64,000 nucleotides of DNA from Pseudoduganella violaceinigra DSM 15887 (GTDB lineage: Bacteria > Pseudomonadota > Gammaproteobacteria > Burkholderiales > Burkholderiaceae_D): NCBI RefSeq assembly GCF_000425385.1, contig NZ_KE384357.1:22579-86578 (forward strand), written 5' to 3'. The notes beneath the pieces were generated by a model. That model saw nothing but the letters and a program-made list of their open reading frames with translations. It was not told the origin of the DNA and made no database searches. Shown here one piece after another: positions 1-8,647 of this stretch (within the stretch, counting starts at the first letter, position 1; the number at the start of each line of letters is the position of its first letter). Made by a program: the position numbers and the translations under genes.

Positions 1-1
1 C

Positions 2-78
2 TGGTGCGGCTGGCAGGAATCGAACCCACGACCCCTTGGTTCGTAGCCAAGTACTCTATCCAGCTGAGCTACAGCCGC
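2..78 (-). tRNA. tRNA-Arg (anticodon ACG)
   Basis: The minus strand folds as a full cloverleaf. The acceptor stem GCGGCTG pairs with CAGCCGC, the anticodon arm is CTTGG-CTACGAA-CCAAG with anticodon ACG, the T-loop is GGTTCGAATCC, and the 3' CCA is encoded (plus-strand positions 2-4). A34 would be read as inosine, decoding CGU/CGC/CGA. A near-consensus promoter lies directly upstream (91-119). Confidence 0.97.
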
Positions 79-90
79 TTAAGAAGCAGG

Positions 91-119
91 ATTATATCGC
101 ATGAATTTCGTCTTGGAAA
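91..119 (-). promoter_or_regulatory. Sigma70 promoter of tRNA-Arg
   Basis: On the minus strand a perfect TATAAT (plus 91-96) is preceded by a 17-bp spacer and TTTCCA (plus 114-119, 4/6 to TTGACA). Initiation would fall a few bases before the mature tRNA 5' end at 78. Confidence 0.75.
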
Positions 120-383
120 GCTTTCGAACTACTTAACTTTCCTAGGCGAAAACGGCGTTTCCGGCTCTTTCCTGCGCAGTATCCTGTGCAAGGAGGCAGT
201 ATTCTATGTTGATGTGTCGCGCTTGTCCAGCATTGGACACAAATTCTTTTCCTTGCCTTGTCGACACTATTACTTCATTCATGAATCGCATTTCTCTCAT
301 CATGAATCAAAATTGGACCCGCATGCCGCGATGCCTCATCATTCACCTGTCTCCTCTATTCTCCTCCAAGAAAATAGAATTCA

Positions 384-410
384 GGCCCGCGGATTGCGGG
401 CCTTTTTTTT
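384..410 (+). terminator. Rho-independent terminator, plus strand
   Basis: A perfect 7-bp GC stem, GGCCCGC (384-390) with GCGGGCC (396-402), a 5-nt loop and eight T (403-410). It is canonical for the plus strand, yet no plus-strand coding gene lies upstream in the window. Confidence 0.85.
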
Positions 411-463
411 GCCCGTCCTTGGTGTAGCATTGTCCATATTGACAACCGGGCACTGGCACAGAC

Positions 464-1276
464 ATGGCGCAAATCGCAGGTGAAAGCACGGCAACCCAGG
501 ACTGGTCGCGAGCCGAGCTCGGCCCGCAGGAGACCTGGCCGCAAGCCTTGCAGCTGGCCCTCGACATCATGCTCAATACGCCGCTGCCCATGCTGCTGAT
601 GTGGAGCCGCCGGCAAATCATGCTCTATAACCAAGCCTATGCCAGCAACGTCGGCACCGCCAGTGCCGCCCCGCCCGGCGGCAATGTGCCCGCCGTTCCC
701 CCGTCCGCATGGAGCTGGAATGCGCAGGCGATCGAACAGGCCTGGAGCGGGCAAAGCCTGGTGTTCACACGCCAGCCGCTCAAGCTCTGGCGCGACGGCC
801 ATATGCTGGAGGCGGCCTTCGACCTCCATTACACACCGCTGCGCGGCGCCGATGGCGCAGTCGCGGGCATCCTCTGCACCCTGGCGCCCGCCAGCGCCCC
901 CGCCCTGCCCGCCGCTGCTGCCAACGACGGCCACTTGCGCATCCTGGTGGTGGAGGACAATCAGGATGCCCAGTTCCTGGTGTGCGAAATGCTGCGCGCC
1001 TTCGGCCATGAAGTCAGCGCCGCGGCAAGCGCCGAAGGCGCACTGGAGTTGCTGGCCGGCGCAGAATATGACGTCCTGTTCAGCGATGTCAGCCTGCCGG
1101 GCATGAGCGGGGTCGAACTGGGGCGCACCGCGCTCCAGCGCCAGCCGCGCCTGCGCATCATTTTCGCAACCGGCTACAGCCAGACACTGACCAGCCAGCT
1201 CGATTTCCCTGCCATCACCATGCAGAAGCCCTACGACATCGAGCAGCTGCAGCAAATCCTGCGCGATTTGCACTAG
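464..1276 (+). CDS. PAS-like sensor plus C-terminal receiver protein, no kinase core
   Basis: 270 aa. Residues 1 to about 140 resemble the N-terminal PAS-like input of large hybrid kinases (LGPQETWPQAL, then LYNQAY). Residues about 155-268 form a receiver with acidic pocket VVEDN, phospho-acceptor D208 in FSDVSLPGMSG and the conserved K in MQKPYD. The HisKA and HATPase domains that normally lie between such parts are absent. It probably receives phosphate from another kinase, perhaps the hybrid kinase starting 47 bases downstream. No strong RBS is seen. It could be a deletion derivative of a hybrid kinase, but the frame is intact. Confidence 0.8.
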   Translation: MAQIAGESTATQDWSRAELGPQETWPQALQLALDIMLNTPLPMLLMWSRRQIMLYNQAYASNVGTASAAPPGGNVPAVPPSAWSWNAQAIEQAWSGQSLVFTRQPLKLWRDGHMLEAAFDLHYTPLRGADGAVAGILCTLAPASAPALPAAAANDGHLRILVVEDNQDAQFLVCEMLRAFGHEVSAAASAEGALELLAGAEYDVLFSDVSLPGMSGVELGRTALQRQPRLRIIFATGYSQTLTSQLDFPAITMQKPYDIEQLQQILRDLH

Positions 1277-1323
1277 GCAATGGTGTGGCGGCCGGATGGT
1301 TGGCAAGGTTACAATCGATAGTT

Positions 1324-4062
1324 ATGAGTCCCGATCCGCACGCACACAACGTACTGGATGATTTGGGTGACGGCTTTGCCGTCATCGCCAAGGACTGGAC
1401 CATCCAATACCTGAATCCCAAGGCGGCGGAGATGCTGCTGCCGCCCGTCCCTACCCTGCGCAATCCGCGCGGCCAACCTTTGTGGCAGGCCTTCCCGGCC
1501 CTGGCCGGGGCCTTGGAAGCCCCGCTACGGCGCACCCTCGAGCAGGGACTGCCCGCCAGCTGCGAGGTGCTGTACCAGCCCAGCCAGCGCTGGCTCGAAG
1601 TGCGCGCCTGGCCTTCGCCAACCGGTATGAGCTGCCTGCTGCTCGACATCCATCAGCGCAAGCTGCACGAACGGGGCCTGCGCGAAAGCACCCACCGCCT
1701 GCAGGTTGCGCTGGCTGCGGGCTGCCTCGGCGACTGGGAATGGAGTGCTGCCAGCAATATGGTGCGCCTGGGCCGGCGCGCCGCCGAAATTTTCGAGCTG
1801 CCGGCTGAAATCCCGATCACCTGGCCGGTCCTGCGCGAGCGCATCGCACCCGGCGATTTCGCCGCGGTCGAACAAGCCTTCATCGATGCCTGCCTGGCGC
1901 GGCGCGACTTCAATATCGAGTGCGGCGTGCGGCGGCGCGACGGCGAACCATGCTGGCTGTCCGTGATCGGCCATAGCGACTTCGGCGAGGACGGCGCGCT
2001 GCGCGGCGTGATCGGCATGGTACAGGACATCACACCACGCAAGGCCGCAGAGGACGCCTTGCGCAACAGCGAAGAAGAGCTGCGCGCCCTGGCCAACAGC
2101 ATCCCCCAGCTGGCCTGGATCGCCGGCAGCGATGGCGCGATAACGTGGTACAACGAGCGCTGGCAGGAATATACCGGCATGGACGAACGGCATATGCTGG
2201 ACGAGGGCTGGAAACAGGTGTATGCGCCGGAAGTCATCCCCGCCATGTTGTCGCACTGGCACCTGTCGGTGGAGAGCGGGCGGCCGTTTGAAATGGAATT
2301 CCCGATCCGCGCGCGCGACGGCCAGTACCGCTGGTTCCTGACGCGCGCCAATCCGATGCGCGATTCCAGCGGCCGTATCCTGCGCTGGTTTGGCACCAGC
2401 ACCGACGTCGACCAGGTCAAGCGCGTGCAGGAGCAGTTGCGCGACGAAACCAATATCCTCGAACTGCTGAACAGCACCGGCTCGGCCCTGGTGCAGAACC
2501 GCGAGCTGCGCTCGCTGCTGCAGGAAGTGACCGATGCCGCCACCAGCATTTCCGGCGCCCGCTTCGGCGCCTTCTTCTACCATGGAGCGGGCGCCGGCGG
2601 CGGCCAGGCCATGCACACCCTGTCCGGCGCACCGCCGGACGATTTCCAGGGCCTGCCGCATCCGCAGGTGCGCAGCGGCCTGGCGGTACCGGTGCTGGCG
2701 CGCGCCGGCGAAGTGGTGGGCACGCTGTTCTTCGGTCACCCCGAACCGCATATGTTCAATGAGCGCACGGAGCGCCTGGTTGGCGGCGTGGCGGCCCAGG
2801 CCGGCATCGCCATCGACAATGCGCGCATGGTGGATGCGGCCCGGCGCGCCGCCGAAGAACGCGAGGTGCTGCTGGACCGCGAACGCAACGCGCGCGCGGA
2901 GGCCGAGCGCAGCAACCAGATGAAGGACGAATTCCTGGCCACGCTGTCGCATGAACTGCGCACGCCGCTGACGGCCATCCTGGGCTGGGCCCAGGTGCTC
3001 CGGCGCGGCAACCGTTCGCCGGAGGAGCAGCTGCGCGGCCTGGAAACCATCGAACGCAATGCCCGCGCCCAGGCCCAGTTGATCGAAGATTTGCTGGACA
3101 TGGGCCGCATCACCTCCGGCAAGGTGCTGCTCGACATGAAGCTGCTGATGCCCTCCATCGTGGTCGACGCCGCGCTGGAAGCGGTGCGCCCGGCCGCGGA
3201 AGCCAAGGGCATCCGCCTGGAGCGCGATTTCTCGCCGACCGGCCACGTGGCGGGCGACGCCAACCGCCTGCAGCAAGTGGTCTGGAATCTGCTCACCAAT
3301 GCGCTCAAGTTCACGCCGCGCGGCGGCATCGTGCGCGCGGCGGTATGCCGGCACGAGGGCCATGCCGACATCACGGTGAGCGACAACGGCCTCGGCATCC
3401 GCCAGGAATTCCTGCCCCATGTCTTCGAGCGTTTCCGCCAGGCTGATGCCTCCACCACGCGGCGCCATGGCGGCCTCGGGCTGGGCCTGTCCATCGTCAA
3501 GCACTTGGTGGAGCAGCACGGTGGCACGGTGTCGGCCGCCAGCGAGGGCGAAGGCAGGGGTTCCAGCTTCACCGTGCGCCTGCCACTGGCAAGCGGCGAG
3601 ATCCGCGTGCAGCGCATGCACAGCCCGCCGCGCTGCGAACGCCCGCCCCTGCCGGAGATGGAGTTGCGCGACTTGCGCGGCCTGAAAGTCTTGCTGGTGG
3701 ATGACGAAGCCGACGCGCGCGAACTGATCGGCAGCATCCTGCGCGACTGCAATTGCCAGGTGCAGGCCGCCGCCAATGCCGCCGAAGCCCTGGCGCTGGC
3801 GCGTTGCGGCAACTATGATTTGCTGGTCAGCGATATCGGCATGCCCGATGTTGACGGTTTTGAATTGTTGTCGCGCATACGCGCCCTGGGGCCGGCGCGC
3901 GGCGGCGCGGTCGCCGCCATTGCCCTGACCGCTTTCGCCCGCTCCGAAGACCGCCTGCGGGCACTGGAGTCGGGCTTTCTTGACCATGTATCAAAACCCA
4001 TCGAGCCTTCAGAGTTGGTAGCTGCAATCGAGCGCGTTTGTGTTGCAAGCAAGAGTGGCTGA
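1324..4062 (+). CDS. Hybrid sensor histidine kinase (PAS-PAS-PAS-GAF-HisKA-HATPase-REC)
   Basis: 912 aa from ATG 1324. Three PAS-type domains cover roughly residues 1-380, followed by a GAF domain (about 390-520). The H-box ATLSHELRTPLTAILGW has phospho-acceptor H543. The HATPase domain follows with its N-box and DNGLGI/GLGLGLS motifs, then a receiver with D837 (LLVSDIGMPDVDG). No transmembrane segment is seen, so it is a cytoplasmic sensor. An in-frame GTG at 1285 would add 13 residues. I prefer ATG 1324 because the PAS begins right after it and TACAAT lies 8 bases upstream. It probably acts with the PAS-receiver protein before it and the receiver-GGDEF protein after it. Confidence 0.9.
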   Translation: MSPDPHAHNVLDDLGDGFAVIAKDWTIQYLNPKAAEMLLPPVPTLRNPRGQPLWQAFPALAGALEAPLRRTLEQGLPASCEVLYQPSQRWLEVRAWPSPTGMSCLLLDIHQRKLHERGLRESTHRLQVALAAGCLGDWEWSAASNMVRLGRRAAEIFELPAEIPITWPVLRERIAPGDFAAVEQAFIDACLARRDFNIECGVRRRDGEPCWLSVIGHSDFGEDGALRGVIGMVQDITPRKAAEDALRNSEEELRALANSIPQLAWIAGSDGAITWYNERWQEYTGMDERHMLDEGWKQVYAPEVIPAMLSHWHLSVESGRPFEMEFPIRARDGQYRWFLTRANPMRDSSGRILRWFGTSTDVDQVKRVQEQLRDETNILELLNSTGSALVQNRELRSLLQEVTDAATSISGARFGAFFYHGAGAGGGQAMHTLSGAPPDDFQGLPHPQVRSGLAVPVLARAGEVVGTLFFGHPEPHMFNERTERLVGGVAAQAGIAIDNARMVDAARRAAEEREVLLDRERNARAEAERSNQMKDEFLATLSHELRTPLTAILGWAQVLRRGNRSPEEQLRGLETIERNARAQAQLIEDLLDMGRITSGKVLLDMKLLMPSIVVDAALEAVRPAAEAKGIRLERDFSPTGHVAGDANRLQQVVWNLLTNALKFTPRGGIVRAAVCRHEGHADITVSDNGLGIRQEFLPHVFERFRQADASTTRRHGGLGLGLSIVKHLVEQHGGTVSAASEGEGRGSSFTVRLPLASGEIRVQRMHSPPRCERPPLPEMELRDLRGLKVLLVDDEADARELIGSILRDCNCQVQAAANAAEALALARCGNYDLLVSDIGMPDVDGFELLSRIRALGPARGGAVAAIALTAFARSEDRLRALESGFLDHVSKPIEPSELVAAIERVCVASKSG

Positions 4063-4189
4063 GGACTACCGCAACACGGGAAACTATCCTACAAGCAACT
4101 GCCGAAATTTTTTGCTAGACTGGTTAATGACACGTGCGCCACGGCAAACTGTCGCAAGCTACACTAGGACTCCAGTTCCCGAGACCGCC

Positions 4190-5155
4190 ATGCCAAGCCC
4201 CGATGAGATCCTGAATGCCAAGATCCTGGTAGTTGACGATTGTGCAGACAATATCGACTTGATGTTGGAGATACTGCGCGATGCCGGTTATACCAATGTC
4301 ACGGCCACCATGTTGCCAGAACAGGTATGCCCCCTGCATCGCCAGCATTGCTACGACCTCATCCTGCTGGACCTGCAGATGCCGGGACTGAATGGTTTCC
4401 AGGTCATGAAAGGCTTGAAGGAAATCGAACAGGAAGGCTACCTGCCGGTCCTGGCCCTGACCGCCCAGCCCAGTTTCAAGATCGCCGCCCTGGAAGCGGG
4501 CGCGCGCGACTTCATCAGCAAGCCCTTCGACCTGCTCGAGGTGCACAAGCGCATCCACAATATGCTGGAAGTGCGCCTGCTGTACCGGGAGCTGGCCTCC
4601 TACAGCAAGCAGCAGCAGGAACTGGCGCTGCACGACCCGCTGACCGGCCTGCCCAACCGCCGCCTGCTGGAGGACCGCATCGCCAACGCCCTGCAGCATG
4701 CGGCGCGCCAGCAGCGCCGCGCCGCCGTGATGTACCTCGACCTCGATGGGTTCAAGGCCGTCAATGATACCCATGGCCATGCCTACGGCGACGAAATCCT
4801 CAAACAGGTCGCACAGCGCCTGGTCCACTCCGCGCGGCGCGAAGACACCGTGGCGCGCATCGGCGGCGATGAGTTCGTCATTGTGCTGGGCGAAATCGGC
4901 ACCCTGGCCGATGCGCAGGAACCGGCAAGCAAGCTGATCGAGGTGGTGGCCCAGCCCTACCAGGTGAACGGCTTGACCTTGCAGCTGTCCACCAGCCTGG
5001 GCATTGCGCTCTACCCCGATGACGCCACCACGGTCGACAACCTGATGCACGTTGCCGATGCGGCCCTGTATGAAGCCAAGCGCACCGGCAAGAACCGCTA
5101 CTGCGCCGCGTCCGATACGGCGCTGGCGCCGCAGGTTCAGGTCAGCGCGGCCTGA
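4190..5155 (+). CDS. Response regulator with diguanylate cyclase (GGDEF) output
   Basis: 321 aa. The receiver domain spans residues about 8-130 (VVDDCADN; phospho-acceptor D61 in LLDLQMPGLNG; K in ISKPFD). A GGDEF domain follows (LTGLPNRRLLEDR; GGDEF at 225-229). The product-inhibition I-site RxxD (RRED) sits at the usual distance before GGDEF, so an active, feedback-regulated cyclase is expected. The frame is open back to 4040, but the receiver starts right after ATG 4190 and the extra upstream residues look non-conserved. It lies 127 bases behind the hybrid kinase, a likely partner. Confidence 0.9.
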   Translation: MPSPDEILNAKILVVDDCADNIDLMLEILRDAGYTNVTATMLPEQVCPLHRQHCYDLILLDLQMPGLNGFQVMKGLKEIEQEGYLPVLALTAQPSFKIAALEAGARDFISKPFDLLEVHKRIHNMLEVRLLYRELASYSKQQQELALHDPLTGLPNRRLLEDRIANALQHAARQQRRAAVMYLDLDGFKAVNDTHGHAYGDEILKQVAQRLVHSARREDTVARIGGDEFVIVLGEIGTLADAQEPASKLIEVVAQPYQVNGLTLQLSTSLGIALYPDDATTVDNLMHVADAALYEAKRTGKNRYCAASDTALAPQVQVSAA

Positions 5156-5180
5156 TGCACCATCCAGGCCGCCGTTCCGC

Positions 5181-5597
5181 TCAGGAGGCGGTCTCGGTTT
5201 CGCGGCCGATTTCCGTTGATTCCTCGACCTTACCGGCGTGCTGGTGGTCTTGCTGCGCGTCGACTTTATCGGGCGCCACCTCGATGCGGGTGATGCCGGC
5301 ATCGACCGAGATCGGATCGCTGGCCGGGAAGGTCATCTCGACAGCATCGTCCAGCAATTCCTCCTTGGCTTTTTCCGCGGGCGCCAATTGCTCCTCGTCG
5401 GCCAGGATGGCAATCGCGCAGGCCCAGCGCACGAAGTTCAGTTGCGCGAAGTCGCGCACGCTCGTCACGCCGAACGCGGTATGCAGGGCCTTGGCATCCT
5501 TCGGGCTCAGGCCGCGCAAGGCGCTGACCGGCGCATCGGCCAATTCGCGGAAACTTTTGCCCACATACTCTTTGTCTACGATGGTATCGATATTCAT
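5181..5597 (-). CDS. Small protein with HhH-like N-terminus and FPASDP motif
   Basis: 138 aa, preceded by a strong RBS (GGAGGAG, 5 bases before the ATG). Residues about 20-65 look like a helix-hairpin-helix-type segment (LRGLSPKDAKALHTAFGV). Residues about 85-110 contain DDAVEMTFPASDPISV, a short motif that recurs in many small proteobacterial proteins of unknown role. The C-terminus is polar and acidic and probably disordered. There is no signal peptide. It is convergent with the GGDEF gene and divergent from the hybrid kinase at 5709. The function is not known to me. Confidence 0.75.
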   Translation of the reverse strand: MNIDTIVDKEYVGKSFRELADAPVSALRGLSPKDAKALHTAFGVTSVRDFAQLNFVRWACAIAILADEEQLAPAEKAKEELLDDAVEMTFPASDPISVDAGITRIEVAPDKVDAQQDHQHAGKVEESTEIGRETETAS

Positions 5598-5661
5598 GGC
5601 GGCTCCTCCATTGGACGAGTTTTCACTATGTCAGCGCAGGCAGGGCCTGACTGTGCGCGGG

Positions 5662-5680
5662 CGAACACAAGGCGTGTTCG
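5662..5680. promoter_or_regulatory. Inverted repeat between divergent genes, possible operator
   Basis: Perfect 7-bp arms CGAACAC / GTGTTCG separated by 5 bases, in the 111-bp divergent gap between the genes starting at 5597 (minus) and 5709 (plus). The regulator is unknown. Confidence 0.3.
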
Positions 5681-5708
5681 ATTGGAATCTGTTCTTTTGA
5701 CAGGGTAA

Positions 5709-7352
5709 ATGGGCAACGCTATGATCAGACTGGTGGACAAGCCCAAGATCCTCGTCGTCAACGACGACGCCAATTCGCTTTTTGCGCTGACCAACTTGCT
5801 CGAACAGTGGGCCGCGCAAGAGAATTTTGAAGTGATCGCCGCGCGCTCCGGCGAGGAAGCGTTGCGCCAAGTCCTTACGCACGATTTCGCCGTGATCCTG
5901 CTCGACGTGAACATGCCCGGGATGGACGGCTTTGAAACGGCGGAAGCGATCCACCAGCGCCCACGCTCGGCCGACATCCCCATCATCTTCATCACCGCCT
6001 TCGTGGCCGACGAACTGGACCGGCTCAAGGCTTACCAGAAAGGCGCGGTGGATTTCCTGTTCACGCCGGTCATCCCACAAGTGCTGTATGCGAAGATCAG
6101 TGTCTTTGTGTCGCTCGCCAGCAAGAACGAGGAATTACAGCGCCAGGCACGCCAGCTGAGCCAGCGCACCACCGACCTGATCGCCAGCAACCAGCGCCTG
6201 CTGCGCGAAATCGAAGAACGCAAGACGGCCGAACGCGCCAGCCACGCCAAGGACGAATTCCTTGCCATGCTGGGCCACGAGCTGCGCAATCCGCTGTCCG
6301 CCATCAGCAGTGCCGCCTCGCTGATGAGCCTGCCCGGCGTGACCGCCGACAGCATGGCGCACGCCAAGAAAATCATCCAGCGCCAGAGCCGCCACCTGGG
6401 CCGCATCGTCGACGACCTGCTGGACCTGAGCCGCGCCATGTCCGGCAAGATCCTGCTGAACCGCCTGCCGATCGACATGTCGGCGCTGCTCAAGACCACC
6501 GTGGAAACCTTCCGCACCACCGGCCGCCTGGAAGACTATGATGTGGTGGTGGAAATCGCGCCGTGCTGGGTGAATGGCGATGCCACCCGGCTGGAACAGG
6601 TGGTCAGCAACCTGCTCGATAACGCCCTCAAGTACACGCCGCCGGGCGGCCGCATCGAAGTGCTGAGCGATGTGGAGGAAGGCGAAGTGACGATCAGCGT
6701 GCACGACAGCGGCGTCGGCATCTCGGCCGACCTGCTGCCCCAGGTATTCGATGTCTTCGTGCAGGGCGCCAGCACGCTCGACCGCGCGCAAGGCGGGCTC
6801 GGCATCGGCTTGTCGCTGGTGCGGCGCCTGGTGGAATTGCACGGCGGCAATGTATACGCGGAAAGCGACGGTCCGGGCGAAGGCAGCACCTTCACCCTGC
6901 ACCTCCCCTGCATCGACCACGTGAGTGAAGCAAAGGCACCTTCCATGGATACAAGCGAACAGCCGAAGCCAGCCGTGCTGCTGGTGGAGGACAATGACGA
7001 CGGCCGCGAGATGATGGCCATGATGCTGGGCTGCTATGGCTACCCGGTACAGCACGCCGCCGACGGCTTCCAGGGCCTGGCCACCGCCGCCGCCGCCAAA
7101 CCGGACATCGCCCTGGTCGACATCGGCCTGCCGGGTATCGACGGCTACGAAGTGGCGCGCCGCATGCGCGCCAATCCGGACACCCATCACATCAAGCTGA
7201 TCGCCCTGACCGGCTACGGCCTGGCCGACGACCAGCGCCGCGTCATGGATGCGGGCTTCGACATGCACCTGGTGAAGCCGGTCGATGTCGAACAGCTGCT
7301 GCGCGCCATCGACCAATGCCTGGCGCGCACGCCGGCCACCGTCCGAACCTGA
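5709..7352 (+). CDS. Hybrid histidine kinase (REC-HisKA-HATPase-REC)
   Basis: 547 aa. The N-terminal receiver (D66 in ILLDVNMPGMDG) is joined through a coiled-coil (about residues 130-180) to HisKA, with H190 in MLGHELRNPLSAISS. HATPase follows (DNALKYTPPGG, DSGVGIS, GLGIGLSLV), then a C-terminal receiver with D471 (ALVDIGLPGIDG). There is no sensor domain or membrane segment, so its input is probably phosphotransfer to the N-terminal receiver. An alternative ATG lies at 5721. The stop abuts the stop of the convergent hemerythrin gene (TGATCA). Confidence 0.9.
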   Translation: MGNAMIRLVDKPKILVVNDDANSLFALTNLLEQWAAQENFEVIAARSGEEALRQVLTHDFAVILLDVNMPGMDGFETAEAIHQRPRSADIPIIFITAFVADELDRLKAYQKGAVDFLFTPVIPQVLYAKISVFVSLASKNEELQRQARQLSQRTTDLIASNQRLLREIEERKTAERASHAKDEFLAMLGHELRNPLSAISSAASLMSLPGVTADSMAHAKKIIQRQSRHLGRIVDDLLDLSRAMSGKILLNRLPIDMSALLKTTVETFRTTGRLEDYDVVVEIAPCWVNGDATRLEQVVSNLLDNALKYTPPGGRIEVLSDVEEGEVTISVHDSGVGISADLLPQVFDVFVQGASTLDRAQGGLGIGLSLVRRLVELHGGNVYAESDGPGEGSTFTLHLPCIDHVSEAKAPSMDTSEQPKPAVLLVEDNDDGREMMAMMLGCYGYPVQHAADGFQGLATAAAAKPDIALVDIGLPGIDGYEVARRMRANPDTHHIKLIALTGYGLADDQRRVMDAGFDMHLVKPVDVEQLLRAIDQCLARTPATVRT

Positions 7353-7847
7353 TCAGGCCCGGGCGCGCCCGCTGCGGCCAGCGCCCGTGGGCGGCAGGCG
7401 CGGCGGGACGAAATCGATCTCGTCCTTGCGCGCTTCGATCTCGCGTGCCAGGGTTTGCAGGTCGAGGCCGGCCTTCTTGGCCAGGGGGAATATTTCGCCC
7501 TCCTCCTCGCCCACGTGGTGGGCGATGTATTCGCCCAGCACCTTGACCTTGGCGTCGAACAGCTCGTCCTGCGGCTCCATGGCGCCGATCTGCGCAATCA
7601 GGTCCTTGGCACTGGCATGCTCGACCGTCGCTTCGTCGACCAGATCTTCCGCTTCTTTCGATGCCGAACGCACGGCGGGATAGAAGATTTCTTCCTCGGC
7701 GGTGGCATGCCTGGTCAATTCCAGGCAGATCTTGTCGGCCAGTTTCTTCTTGCTCGCAAAGGCACGCTGGCCCAGGCCTTCGAACTCCCTGAACATGGCT
7801 TTTACCTCGGCATGGTCCTCTTTCAGCAATGCAATGGCGTCTTTCAT
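7353..7847 (-). CDS. Hemerythrin HHE-domain protein
   Basis: 164 aa with a strong RBS (GGAGGTGA before the ATG). The four-helix hemerythrin pattern is complete: H in LLKEDHAEV, HATAEEEIFYP, EHASAKDLI and HHVGEEEGEIFP. These residues bind a di-iron centre used for O2, NO or redox sensing and stress protection. The C-terminal 25 residues are Arg/Pro-rich and not part of the fold. It is convergent with the hybrid kinase and divergent from the NarL-type kinase at 7964. Confidence 0.9.
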   Translation of the reverse strand: MKDAIALLKEDHAEVKAMFREFEGLGQRAFASKKKLADKICLELTRHATAEEEIFYPAVRSASKEAEDLVDEATVEHASAKDLIAQIGAMEPQDELFDAKVKVLGEYIAHHVGEEEGEIFPLAKKAGLDLQTLAREIEARKDEIDFVPPRLPPTGAGRSGRARA

Positions 7848-7963
7848 ATGTCACCTCCACGTTGTGAAGCACCAGCTTGACAGGCGCACTGCAGACTGTA
7901 TGTGCGCCACCCCACGACCATCCTCATGTATGATCGGGGCAATAAACATGGACTACCAAACAT

Positions 7964-8647
7964 ATGTCTGCCACCACGGACGCTGCTGAGCTAAGGGAGC
8001 TGCTGGGTTACGTCAGCAATTGCTGGGACGACGAGCGGCGCGCCCTGTCGCGCCAGATGCACGACAGCTTGGGCTCCTCGCTGACGGCGCTGACCATGCA
8101 TTTGGGCCTGCTGACCTCCAAATTGCCGCAGGAACCCGCCCTGCTCGAGCGTGCCGCGCAGATGAAGAAGTTGCTGCACACCATCATCGAAACCAACCGC
8201 GATATGCAGCACAAGCTGTGGAACGACAAGCTGGAATTCCTCGGCCTGCGCGTGGCACTGGGCGAACTGGTGGCCCAGTTCGGCAGTGAACAGCTGATGA
8301 CGGCCCGCAGCAGCCTGCCCGAGGACGAACCGGCCTGCCCACGCTCGCACCGCGTGGTGCTGCTGCGCGCGGCCGAGGAAGGCTTGCGCAATGTCGCCAC
8401 CCATGCCCGCGCCAAGAGCGTCGATGTGATCGTCGACGATATGGATGACAGCATTACGCTGCTGGTCAAGGACGACGGCGTCGGCCTGGGCCAGGCCGAA
8501 GTGGCCGATGGCGACTGGCACCAGCACCACGGCTTGCGCATGATACGCGAACGCGCCATCTTCCTGGGCGGCTCCCTGTCGCTGACCGCCAATGGCAGCC
8601 AGGGCGCGGTGCTGATGGTCAGCCTGCCCAAGCCGCCGATCAGCTAG
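7964..8647 (+). CDS. Sensor-less histidine kinase, NarX/DesK type (HisKA_3-HATPase)
   Basis: 227 aa. The dimerisation helix carries RQMHDSLGSSLTAL with H33, the HisKA_3 pattern. The ATPase domain has the degenerate N-box EEGLRNVATHARAK and the G-boxes DDGVGLG and GLRMIRERA. There is no input domain or membrane segment, and no NarL-type response regulator lies beside it, so its partner is elsewhere. The last four bases overlap the stop of the convergent lipoprotein gene. Confidence 0.85.
   Translation: MSATTDAAELRELLGYVSNCWDDERRALSRQMHDSLGSSLTALTMHLGLLTSKLPQEPALLERAAQMKKLLHTIIETNRDMQHKLWNDKLEFLGLRVALGELVAQFGSEQLMTARSSLPEDEPACPRSHRVVLLRAAEEGLRNVATHARAKSVDVIVDDMDDSITLLVKDDGVGLGQAEVADGDWHQHHGLRMIRERAIFLGGSLSLTANGSQGAVLMVSLPKPPIS

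Larger units (their letters stand above)
79..463. other. Gene-poor intergenic region
   Basis: About 385 bases without a convincing protein gene. The only plus-strand ORF of note (206-427) has no Shine-Dalgarno and runs through the terminator at 384-410. A short palindrome (TGTCCA-GCAT-TGGACA) lies at 224-239, and an eight-base TCATGAATC-type motif occurs twice near 287-312. A small RNA ending at the 384-410 terminator is possible; no clear plus-strand promoter was identified. Confidence 0.5.

Noticed and set aside
206..427. 73-residue plus-strand ORF before the first kinase-like gene
   Set aside because: No Shine-Dalgarno; its 3' end runs through the terminator hairpin at 384-410.
1285..1323. 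GTG start for the hybrid kinase
   Set aside because: No better RBS, and the PAS fold begins after ATG 1324; kept only as an alternative.
1525..3987. 820-residue minus-strand ORF opposite the hybrid kinase
   Set aside because: Low-complexity His/Ala/Gln/Arg-rich shadow of a clearly coding plus-strand gene.
7877..7904. TTGACA-16-TATGTG promoter before the NarX-type kinase
   Set aside because: The -10 matches poorly (3/6) and no supporting signal was found; too weak to list as a feature.
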